Origin: Collinsella aerofaciens
GTDB lineage: Bacteria > Actinomycetota > Coriobacteriia > Coriobacteriales > Coriobacteriaceae
Assembly (NCBI RefSeq): GCF_019131995.1
Contig: NZ_JAHONA010000003.1
Location: forward strand, 62,001 to 126,000
DNA length: 64,000 bases
Direction of reading: 5' to 3'
Each line of letters opens with the position of its first letter. Positions within the stretch are counted from its first letter, which is position 1. Positions 35,022 to 42,106 of this stretch are shown piece by piece. The notes beneath the pieces were generated by a model that searched no databases, had not been told where the DNA came from, and was given only the letters and a program-made list of their open reading frames with translations. Both the position numbers and the translations under genes were made by a program.

Positions 35022-35456
35022 ATGGCGGTGCAAAGAAGGAATACCAGGCAGCGAAAGCTGGTTCTTGACGCTGTGCGCCAAAGCTATAACCATCCCACCG
35101 CCGACGAAATCTACAACGCCGTGCGCGCGCAGGATGACAAAATCAGCCGCGGTACGGTCTACCGCAATCTCAATCTCTTGGCCGACGCCGGCGAGATTCT
35201 CTCCATCAAGACACCGGGCGGCAGTCGCTTCGATCGCACCATCGAGCCGCACGCGCATATTATCTGCACCTCGTGCAGCCGCGTCATCGACGTACCGCTC
35301 CCCTTCGATGCCCAGCTCGACGCCAAGGCGTCCGAGCAAATCGGCTGGCACGTCACGTCGCACTACACCATCTTCGAGGGTCTCTGCCCCGACTGCCGGC
35401 AGATGTTTGGGGCATGCCTTAAAATCCACCTTTCCGCACTCTGCAGCAAAAAGTAG
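35022..35456 (+). CDS. Fur-family regulator, PerR-like
   Basis: A 144-residue Fur-family repressor. The winged helix is at residues 8-65 (HPTADEIYNAVR, GTVYRNLNLLADAGEI). Two CxxC pairs (Cys82/Cys85 and Cys122/Cys125) would bind structural zinc. The regulatory site is His24, Asp71, His77, His79 and Asp90, matching the PerR set, in which His oxidation senses peroxide. PerR is more likely than Fur, since Fur sites differ at the Asp positions, but this needs functional testing. No catalase or peroxidase gene is nearby. Confidence 0.82.
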   Translation: MAVQRRNTRQRKLVLDAVRQSYNHPTADEIYNAVRAQDDKISRGTVYRNLNLLADAGEILSIKTPGGSRFDRTIEPHAHIICTSCSRVIDVPLPFDAQLDAKASEQIGWHVTSHYTIFEGLCPDCRQMFGACLKIHLSALCSKK

Positions 35457-35479
35457 ATTTCTAGACATGTCCCAAATGT

Positions 35480-36277
35480 CTACTCAGCAAGTAGACGACG
35501 CAGCTCTTCTTCGACCGTGCGCACGTAGCGGACGCGGTCGTTGATGCCACGCATAGAGGGATTGCAGCTCTCCATCAGATAGGGATGGCCCACGACGTTA
35601 AGCATGTCGCGATCGTTCTCATTGTCGCCAAACGCCATCATCTCATCGGGCGAAATACCCAGGGCACGACCGTAATCGGCAAGCGCGGAGCCCTTGCCCG
35701 AACCGAAACCGATAAAGTCCGTCCATTCGGTTCCCGACGTCATCACGTCGACACGGTCGCTGAAGAGGCGCTCAAAATGCTCCAGCGCCGCCGGCTGATC
35801 AACCTCGGGCGTCTGGAAGGCAATCTTAATGACGTCCTCGTCGATGTCCTCGGGACGGTCGACCACCGCCACATCGCAGTGGACCTCATAGCGCAAATGG
35901 TCGACGAACGCATCATTGCCGCTCATGGTGTAGAGGTGCCCCTCGCACGAAAGGGTCACGTCGGCATGGGGATACGCAACCACGGCATTCGCGATATCCA
36001 TAGCAAGGCTGCGCTCCATGGAACGCTTGACAACGGCACGTCCCTCGCTCATCACCAGGGCTCCGTTTTCGCATACATATGCGAGCTCATCGGCCACCGG
36101 GGCAAACAGGTGGCGCAAGCTCGCATATTGACGGCCGCTCGCCGGCATAAACACGATACCGCGACGATGCAGCTCATCGATAAGCTCAAAGGCCTCGGAA
36201 CGCGGCTCGCGCTCCCCCGGATGCAGCAACGTGCCGTCCAAATCGCATGCAATCAGCTTGATTCCCTCAAGACCCAT
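35480..36277 (-). CDS. Cof-type HAD phosphatase
   Basis: A 265-residue HAD protein of the Cof/YidA subfamily. Motif I is IACDLDGTLLHPGE, motif II FMPASGRQ, and motif IV MAFGDNENDRDML. The cap lies between motifs II and III, as in sugar phosphatases. The start at 36277 has GGGGG about seven bases upstream; ATG at 36337 has none. It converges on the PerR-like gene, with only 23 bases between the stops. Its substrate is unknown. Confidence 0.85.
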   Translation of the reverse strand: MGLEGIKLIACDLDGTLLHPGEREPRSEAFELIDELHRRGIVFMPASGRQYASLRHLFAPVADELAYVCENGALVMSEGRAVVKRSMERSLAMDIANAVVAYPHADVTLSCEGHLYTMSGNDAFVDHLRYEVHCDVAVVDRPEDIDEDVIKIAFQTPEVDQPAALEHFERLFSDRVDVMTSGTEWTDFIGFGSGKGSALADYGRALGISPDEMMAFGDNENDRDMLNVVGHPYLMESCNPSMRGINDRVRYVRTVEEELRRLLAE

Positions 36278-36361
36278 ATGCTTTCCCCCAAAGCACCTCA
36301 TCAACAGCAAGACGGACTTTGATTGGTCGCCCCTCAAAGCCCGTCTTGCGCATACGTGCGC

Positions 36362-36940
36362 TTAGCCGCGCGTCTTTTTTACGATGGTAAAGTCGGGAGC
36401 CATGCTCACGACGACCTCCGCCGCACTCGACGCAAAGCGTCGGCTGGCATCGAGCTCGCGCGTGACCACCGAGAGCCGAACACCCTCGACACCCCGGAGC
36501 ATGCGGCCCAAAACAGGCTGCACCGGCGTATACATGCGCACGGTATGCTCGTCCGAGTCGCCCCGGAAGAGCGGCGCATGCATGTTGCCGATCTCCCAGC
36601 ACGCATGCGCGAGTGCAATCGGATCCATGCGGTCGACTTCGACCAAATAAACCTCGGCGCTGCGCAGGCGCACAATAACCGCCACAGGCACCACGCCCGA
36701 ACGGTCAATGGCGAGCACGTCGCCATCGGCAAGACGACCGCCGTCGGCAGTATCCAGCCGAACATCGATCGTGCGCCCCAGCTCCGTCACGCCAACAAAC
36801 GCGCATACATCAGCCTGGTCCCAATCGAGCAGTAGCTCGTCAACTTCAAAGACACCGCCCAGCTCCCGGCGAAGCAGGAGTTCATAGGACGGGTCGTTGA
36901 GATTTCCCAAGCATGTCGTCGAAACCAAGCGTTCAGGCAT
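36362..36940 (-). CDS. UreE-like protein without urease genes
   Basis: A 192-residue protein resembling the urease accessory metallochaperone UreE. The C-terminal half has CWEIGNMHAPLFRG, matching the UreE segment in which a His binds nickel, and PVLGRMLRGVEGVRL, matching its following helix. The N-terminal half is a beta-rich, peptide-binding-like domain. No His-rich tail is present. No urease genes are in the window, so nickel delivery elsewhere, for example to hydrogenase or to an unrelated enzyme, is possible. It lies three bases after an FKBP/SlyD-like gene. SlyD also handles nickel in E. coli, which fits. Confidence 0.7.
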   Translation of the reverse strand: MPERLVSTTCLGNLNDPSYELLLRRELGGVFEVDELLLDWDQADVCAFVGVTELGRTIDVRLDTADGGRLADGDVLAIDRSGVVPVAVIVRLRSAEVYLVEVDRMDPIALAHACWEIGNMHAPLFRGDSDEHTVRMYTPVQPVLGRMLRGVEGVRLSVVTRELDASRRFASSAAEVVVSMAPDFTIVKKTRG

Positions 36941-36943
36941 ACT

Positions 36944-37372
36944 CTAACCCTCGACCTCGACGAGCTCGATATCAAAGTTGAGGTCCTTGCCGGCAAGCTC
37001 GTGGTTGGCATCGAGCGTCACGGCCTCGGGCGTCACGTCGATGACCACGGCGGGGACGGGCATGCCGCTGGGCGTGGACAGGAAGAGCTTCATGCCCTTC
37101 TCGATCTGCTCGATGTTGGGAACCTGCTCGGCCGGGAAGGTAATAACCATCTCGGGATTGTGCTCGCCGTAGGCATCGGCAGCAGGAATGTGCACGGTCT
37201 TCTTCTCGCCCACCTGCATGTCGACAACAGCGGCGTCGAAGCCCTTGATCATCTGGCCGGCGCCGCAGGTGAACTCCAGCGGCTCGCCGCGATCGTAGGA
37301 GCTATCGAACTGCGTGCCGTCGTCGAGCGTGCCGCGATAATGAGTCTTGACCTTCTTGCCCTGGTTGGACAT
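36944..37372 (-). CDS. FKBP-type peptidyl-prolyl isomerase, SlyD-like
   Basis: A 142-residue FKBP. The FKBP core is at residues 1-70 (VKTHYRGTLDDGTQFDSSY, EFTCGAGQMIKGFDAAVVDM), and the insert-in-flap domain at about 70-125 (AYGEHNPEMVITFPAEQVP). It catalyses proline isomerisation and acts as a folding helper. The His-rich metal-binding tail of E. coli SlyD is absent. The start at 37372 has GGAGG upstream. It is followed directly by the UreE-like gene, so the two are one operon and may share a metal-handling or folding role. Confidence 0.9.
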   Translation of the reverse strand: MSNQGKKVKTHYRGTLDDGTQFDSSYDRGEPLEFTCGAGQMIKGFDAAVVDMQVGEKKTVHIPAADAYGEHNPEMVITFPAEQVPNIEQIEKGMKLFLSTPSGMPVPAVVIDVTPEAVTLDANHELAGKDLNFDIELVEVEG

Positions 37373-37492
37373 GGTAACCTCCGTGATAAGGGCGGCGCAC
37401 AACGCGGGCCGCCGTGAACATATGGCGCTAACTATACCCTAGTCATACAATTCAAAGACAGTTTGCAAAGAAACGCTGCAACCGGAGGATCC

Positions 37493-38506
37493 ATGGCATA
37501 TCCCGTATTTGACTTACACTGCGACACCGCCGACCGCATCGGCTGGGCCACGCTCGATCTCGACCTGCGCTTTACCGCCGGCACCGACGGTTATTTCCCC
37601 GGCGACGAAACGCATCCGCAAGATTTCGACCTCATCGAGGGCAACGCCTGCGCCATCTCGCTCGCAAAGATCGGCAACACGCCGTGGGCACAGTGCTTCG
37701 CCACGTTTGTCCCCGACGAGATTCCCACCGCCCACGCCGCGCGCTTCCAGGCGCAAATCATGGCGCATATGAGCGGCCAGGCAATGCTCAACCACGACCG
37801 CATGGTCAACGTACGCAGCGCCGCAGACATTCGCCCTGCGCTCAAAGACGGCAAGGTCGCTTGCATCCACACCATCGAAAACGCCACGTTCTTTGCCGAG
37901 GACCCCGCGCTGATCGAGGTGCTCAAGAGCCTGGGCGTGCTTATGTCGTCACTCAGCTGGAACGCGCAGGGACCGCTCGCGAGCGGCCACGACACCCACG
38001 CCGGCCTCACCGCCGCCGGTATCGAGGCGCTTACGCAGATGGAGCACGCCGGCATGGTGCTCGACGTTTCCCACCTCAACGATGAGTGCTTTGACGAGGT
38101 TGTCGCCCACGCCACGCGCCCCTTCGTTGCCAGCCACTCCAACTCCCGCGCGGTTTGCGGCATCAAACGCAACCTTACCGACGACCAGTTCCGCACCATT
38201 CGCGACATGGGCGGTATCGTCGGCCTCAACTACTGCAGCGAGTTCCTTTCCAACGACGCAACCGACAAGACCGCCGCAGACGTCACCTTCGACCAGCTAG
38301 CGGCACATATCGAGCACTGGCTCGACCTGGGCGGCGAGGATGTCATCGCGCTCGGCGGCGACTGGGACGGTGCCACGGTGCCCGCCTTCCTCTCCGATGC
38401 CAGCAAGATGCCCGAGTTCCAGAACATGCTCTCCAAGCACTTTGGCAAGACCGTGATGCAGAAGCTCTGCAGCGATAATGCCCTTGCCTTCTTCGAGCGT
38501 TATTAA
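37493..38506 (+). CDS. membrane dipeptidase family (peptidase M19)
   Basis: A 337-residue M19 peptidase. The zinc ligands are in FDLHCDTADR (His, Asp), the bridging Glu is in CIHTIENATFF, and further His residues are in VLDVSHLNDECFDEV and FVASHSNSRAVCG. An Asp lies in ALGGDWDGATVP. These enzymes split dipeptides, including some with D-residues. GGAGG precedes the ATG at 37493. No signal peptide is present, so it acts in the cytosol. The hairpin at 38524 probably ends its transcript. Confidence 0.9.
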   Translation: MAYPVFDLHCDTADRIGWATLDLDLRFTAGTDGYFPGDETHPQDFDLIEGNACAISLAKIGNTPWAQCFATFVPDEIPTAHAARFQAQIMAHMSGQAMLNHDRMVNVRSAADIRPALKDGKVACIHTIENATFFAEDPALIEVLKSLGVLMSSLSWNAQGPLASGHDTHAGLTAAGIEALTQMEHAGMVLDVSHLNDECFDEVVAHATRPFVASHSNSRAVCGIKRNLTDDQFRTIRDMGGIVGLNYCSEFLSNDATDKTAADVTFDQLAAHIEHWLDLGGEDVIALGGDWDGATVPAFLSDASKMPEFQNMLSKHFGKTVMQKLCSDNALAFFERY

Positions 38507-38523
38507 TTTCACATCCCCTGAGC

Positions 38524-38555
38524 GGGCCGCATGCCGAACGGTCGACATGCGGCCC
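38524..38555 (+). terminator. hairpin after the M19 gene
   Basis: GGGCCGCATG (38524-38533) pairs perfectly with 38546-38555 around 12 bases. No T run follows, so termination may be partial. An in-frame ATG at 38531 lies within it and is not used as a start. Confidence 0.55.
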
Positions 38556-38578
38556 GTCCCCAATCTGAAGGACCGCTT

Positions 38579-39355
38579 TTGACGCAGCAATTTACGATTA
38601 CCGTATCCCGACCGGATGGCACATCCATCCCCGTCGTCGTTACCAAAAAGCGCGTCAAGAACTTCAACCTACGCGTCACATCGAGCGGTGAGGTCCACGC
38701 CAGTGCACCGCTCGACGCCAGCCGCGAGCGTATCGAAGCGTTTGTGAAGCGCAACAGCGCCTGGATTATCAGTCGACTTGCCCAGCGCGAGCAACGTCAG
38801 GCGACGGCACGAGAGCCGCTCAGCCCCTCGTCCATCATTGCACTTTGGGGCAAGCCCATCACGGTACAAGATGCGCTCGATCGCAACTTTGCATCACCCG
38901 CACCGCGGCCCAAGCAGGCCACCTTCGCAAGTTTTATGGGTGCCGACAAATCGAACGAACGCCCACAGGCCAAGCGGCGCGCAACCCTCGACGGCCTGAC
39001 GTCCGATGAGCTCCAGACCCGCATCGACCAGCTCTATGCATCCGAGGTCACCACGGCGCTGCGCGATATGGCGCGCGCGTACGAAATCGCAATGGGTGTC
39101 GCCGTTTCCCGCGTTTCCGTACGTAGCATGAAAACGCGTTGGGGCTCATGCACGCCCAAATCCGGTGCCGTTCGCATCGCACGCGAACTTGCCGCCTATC
39201 CCATCGAGTGTCTCGACATGGTTGTCGCCCACGAGCTCGTCCACCTGCTCGAGCCAAGCCACAATCAGCGGTTTCACACCCTGCTCGACACGTACTGTCC
39301 CAACAATAGAGCTCTGTCGCAGCGGCTCAAGCAGCCGCCCCTCAACAAGCTCTAG
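38579..39355 (+). CDS. YgjP/DUF45-type M48-like metalloprotease
   Basis: A 258-residue protein of the YgjP (DUF45) family. The zinc motif is VVAHELVHLLEPSHNQRF, with HELVH and a downstream His. Just before it is TRWGSCTPKSG, the family's second mark. The N-terminal half is a small beta domain (FNLRVTSSGEVHASAP). The start is set at TTG 38579 with GAAGGA upstream. An ATG at 38531 would read through a hairpin. It stands downstream of the dipeptidase on the same strand. Its target is unknown. Confidence 0.85.
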   Translation: MTQQFTITVSRPDGTSIPVVVTKKRVKNFNLRVTSSGEVHASAPLDASRERIEAFVKRNSAWIISRLAQREQRQATAREPLSPSSIIALWGKPITVQDALDRNFASPAPRPKQATFASFMGADKSNERPQAKRRATLDGLTSDELQTRIDQLYASEVTTALRDMARAYEIAMGVAVSRVSVRSMKTRWGSCTPKSGAVRIARELAAYPIECLDMVVAHELVHLLEPSHNQRFHTLLDTYCPNNRALSQRLKQPPLNKL

Positions 39356-39361
39356 CGTCGA

Positions 39362-39847
39362 CTAGCGCACGCGCTCGATCTCGACACCGCAGCTTGCCAG
39401 GGGAAGACCGACGGGCGCCCAAGGCTTATCGAGCTTAACGTGCACGCCAAGCAGCAGGGGGTAACGACGCAGCAGCATCTGGGCCACACCCTCGGCTGCA
39501 GCCTCGATGAGCTTAAACGTATGCTCGCGCAGATAGCCATCGACATCGTGGCATACCGAGCCGTAGTCAATCGAGGCGTCCAGGTTATCGTGCTCCCCCG
39601 CTGCACGCAGGTCGGCATAGAGCACCAGGGACACGATGAACTTCTGGCCCAGCGCGTTCTCTTCGGGATATACGCCGTGGTTAGCAAAAACCTCAAGACC
39701 TTCAACGGTGATGCGGTCGGCATGGCGCAGATCGTCATAGCTCACGTGGGGTACCGCCGTTGCGGTGGATATTTCGCCCCTTCCACGGCGGGCGAGCTCG
39801 GCGCCTTCAGTCTTGGTTGCATTCTCGGGCAGTTTCTTGTTGCTCAT
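39362..39847 (-). CDS. folB: dihydroneopterin aldolase
   Basis: A 161-residue FolB. The conserved features are ITVEGLEVFANHGVYPEENALGQ (near residues 46-68) with the substrate Glu, IDYGSVCHDV, TFKLIEAAAEGVAQ and VKLDKPWAPVG with the catalytic Lys. It makes 6-hydroxymethyl-dihydropterin for folate. About 40 residues at the N-terminus are extra, but AAGGAG stands eight bases before the ATG, so they are probably translated. It is the last gene of a folE-HD-folB cluster. Confidence 0.9.
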   Translation of the reverse strand: MSNKKLPENATKTEGAELARRGRGEISTATAVPHVSYDDLRHADRITVEGLEVFANHGVYPEENALGQKFIVSLVLYADLRAAGEHDNLDASIDYGSVCHDVDGYLREHTFKLIEAAAEGVAQMLLRRYPLLLGVHVKLDKPWAPVGLPLASCGVEIERVR

Positions 39848-39890
39848 CGCGATCGTCTCCTTCGTTTAGAACCCCGACCGCGCAAACTAA

Positions 39891-40472
39891 CTACACGCGA
39901 ATCGACAGGTTCTTTTTATCCTCGCTCCAGTTGCAAGCATTGCGCGCGGGGCATGCAAAGCAGGCGCGCGACGCTTTGTCGGCTGCATAGAGCAGACGCT
40001 CAAGCGGTTGGCTGTTCACACGCAGCTTTCGATGGCCCAGAATGGCCGTCTTAATGGCTGCGGCATCGGCCGGCTCAAACGCCACATCATCGGGCATGCC
40101 GCCGAGAATCGCATCAGCGACGCGTTCGCTTGCAACATCATGGGATATACCCGATTCATACTGTTCATCTTTGCCGATATCGTGAAGAAGTGCCGTGGCG
40201 TAGATGACCTCGCGGTCAAACTCGAGCTGTTCCTCGAGATTCTTGATCCACATAATGCGGGCGACATCGAGCAGATGGTCAATACCGTGGCGACAAAAGA
40301 TGCGTCCCGATTCCAGCTGAGCAATGTTGCCCAGGTGGCGCCGGAACAGGCCGTTGGCACAGATGTAATCGATACGAGGCATGACGCCAAAAGGCGCCAG
40401 GCCCGAAGCCATAAAACCGCGACGCGGCGTTCCCTCGTCAGTATTCGATGTAAAGTCGTTAACGACTCTCAT
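39891..40472 (-). CDS. HD-domain phosphohydrolase in the folate cluster
   Basis: A 193-residue HD-domain protein. Ligands are His62 in CRHGIDHLLDV, the HD pair in ALLHDIGKDEQ, and further His/Asp in GISHDVASERVAD. A C-terminal Cys cluster (CFACPARNAC) suggests an extra metal site. It lies two bases after folE and 43 before folB. Possible roles are dephosphorylation of dihydroneopterin triphosphate or its monophosphate, which would fill a step between folE and folB. This is inference. The SD is weak, and the true start could be a later ATG. Confidence 0.8.
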   Translation of the reverse strand: MRVVNDFTSNTDEGTPRRGFMASGLAPFGVMPRIDYICANGLFRRHLGNIAQLESGRIFCRHGIDHLLDVARIMWIKNLEEQLEFDREVIYATALLHDIGKDEQYESGISHDVASERVADAILGGMPDDVAFEPADAAAIKTAILGHRKLRVNSQPLERLLYAADKASRACFACPARNACNWSEDKKNLSIRV

Positions 40473-40474
40473 GG

Positions 40475-41032
40475 TTAGCGTCCCAGCATCCTAAAGAAAC
40501 GCTCTTCGAGCGCGGGGTCGGTCTCAAAGACGCCGCGGCGAGCGAGCGTCACGGTCTTGGTACCGGGCTTTTGCACGCCGCGCATGGTCATGCACATATG
40601 CTCAGCTTCCATGAGCACAATCGCTCCCTGGGGAGCGAGATACTCCATGAGGGCGTCGGCAACCTGCGCACACAGCTGCTCCTGCAGCTGCAGACGGCGG
40701 GCATAAACCTCAACCGTGCGAGCAAGCTTAGAGAGCCCTGCGACACGGCCGTTGGGGATATAGCCAATGGTAGCCTTGCCGTAAAACGGCAGCAGATGAT
40801 GTTCGCACAGCGAGTAGAACGTGATGTCGCGCTCGATAACCAAATCGTTCGAAGCGACGGCAAAAGTTTTGGACAGGTGCTCCTCGGCACTCTGGTCCAT
40901 ACCGCCGGCGATCTCGCCATACATACGGGCAACGCGCGCCGGGGTCTCCAGCAGGCCCTCACGAGTTGGGTCCTCGCCTATACCTTCAAGTAGCAGCTTA
41001 ATGGCAGTCTCGACTTTTTCCTGATCGACCAT
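40475..41032 (-). CDS. folE: GTP cyclohydrolase I
   Basis: A 185-residue FolE, the normal length for the homodecameric enzyme. The zinc site is Cys and His in [10 protein letters not shown] and Cys in [38 protein letters not shown] is the core signature. It makes dihydroneopterin triphosphate from GTP, the first step of folate synthesis. It heads the folE-HD-folB cluster. The start is well placed after AAAAGTGAGGCC. Confidence 0.95.
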   Translation of the reverse strand: MVDQEKVETAIKLLLEGIGEDPTREGLLETPARVARMYGEIAGGMDQSAEEHLSKTFAVASNDLVIERDITFYSLCEHHLLPFYGKATIGYIPNGRVAGLSKLARTVEVYARRLQLQEQLCAQVADALMEYLAPQGAIVLMEAEHMCMTMRGVQKPGTKTVTLARRGVFETDPALEERFFRMLGR

Positions 41033-41098
41033 CTGGGCCTCACTTTTCCGATTTCACGTTCGCGCTATGGTACCACGCCCTTTGGCATCGGCCACAAG

Positions 41099-41680
41099 CT
41101 ACATAGTATGGGTCGAATAGACCGGATCGTCCCGCCAAAGCTCCACAGCGTCGCAAAGCGCAACGCCCTCGCGCACAGCACGGGCGCGCGTGGCGTTCAT
41201 ATCAATCACGCGCTGATTGCTCGAGCCCCTAAAGCGCAACGAGATATCGTACAGATCCTGAACGAACGGGCCGTCCACCAACATGTCGAGGCAGGCAAGG
41301 ATACGGTCCGTCACCTCGGTATGGTGACGACCACCCGGCATAAGCTCCTCGAGCACGTCGCCGGTAAAGCACCAAATGGTCTTGCCCGACCCCGCGGGAT
41401 AGGCCGCACGCACGCGTTCGATAAAGTCAACAAGCCCCGCCTGATTCTCGGGCTCCATAGGCTCGCCGCCCAGAATCGTCAGGCCATCGATAAAGGGATG
41501 GTCGAGGCTCTCGATAATCTTGTCCTCGACGGCACGATCGAACGGCTCACCCGCGGCAAAGTCCCACGCGACGGAGTTAAAGCAATTCTTGCACCCGCGA
41601 CGGCACCCGCTCACAAACAGAGAAGTACGAACGCCTTCCCCATCAGCAATGTCGAAATACTTAATGTTCGCGTAGTTCAT
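41099..41680 (-). CDS. nrdG: anaerobic ribonucleotide reductase activating protein
   Basis: A 193-residue radical SAM protein. Its cluster motif is CRRGCKNCFN (CxxxCxxC, near residue 26), and it has the GGEPM SAM segment. It makes the glycyl radical on NrdD. The start is set at 41680, behind GGGAGAG seven bases upstream. A longer reading from 41836 would run through a palindrome. It follows nrdD with 426 bases between them, and that gap holds two large palindromes, an unusual spacing for this pair. Confidence 0.93.
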   Translation of the reverse strand: MNYANIKYFDIADGEGVRTSLFVSGCRRGCKNCFNSVAWDFAAGEPFDRAVEDKIIESLDHPFIDGLTILGGEPMEPENQAGLVDFIERVRAAYPAGSGKTIWCFTGDVLEELMPGGRHHTEVTDRILACLDMLVDGPFVQDLYDISLRFRGSSNQRVIDMNATRARAVREGVALCDAVELWRDDPVYSTHTM

Positions 41681-41695
41681 AGGTAACTCTCCCGG

Positions 41696-41779
41696 GAGGC
41701 CGGGACATATCATCCCGTCCTCAAACATTCTCGGCCTTCGGCCTGCGAAACTGCGGGCGGGACGATATGTCCCGGCCTC
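41696..41779. repeat. palindromic element between nrdG and nrdD
   Basis: Arms 41696-41710 and 41765-41779 are exact complements. The stem continues inward for ten more positions with one mismatch and one G-U, then a small hairpin (GGCCTTCGGCC) lies near 41733. It overlaps the nrdG start region. Confidence 0.8.
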
Positions 41780-41957
41780 ATGCAAAGGGCAACTCAATGA
41801 ACGAAGCGAACATCGAGTATAGGGTTCGAGGTCCAATAAAAACTTTGTTGCAGCTCAACCGCCATCGCAAGTAAATCGCAGCTGCAGCTCAAATTATTTC
41901 CGCTAAGAACTTCGAGGAGTGAGCAGGCCTCATGCTGCATCTCAGCTACGTCAACTT

Positions 41958-42095
41958 GGCCGCCCCGTAGCGAGGCCCCGGACCTTTGCTCGATATGAGT
42001 TCCGCACGAACAGGAGGCGCCAGTGGCGCCTCCGTCGTGAGCCAGGACTGTCCGAAATAGCGAGTAAAGGTCCGGGGCCTCGCTACGGGGCGGCC
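41958..42095. repeat. 138-bp nested palindrome between nrdD and nrdG
   Basis: Arms 41958-41992 and 42061-42095 match at 34 of 35 positions. The 68-base loop holds a perfect inner stem (42013-42021 with 42025-42033) and a short outer pair. It lies 12 bases after the nrdD stop and 278 bases before nrdG. It is larger than a terminator and resembles a MITE-like element. Confidence 0.88.
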
Positions 42096-42106
42096 TGGGA
42101 TGGTTA

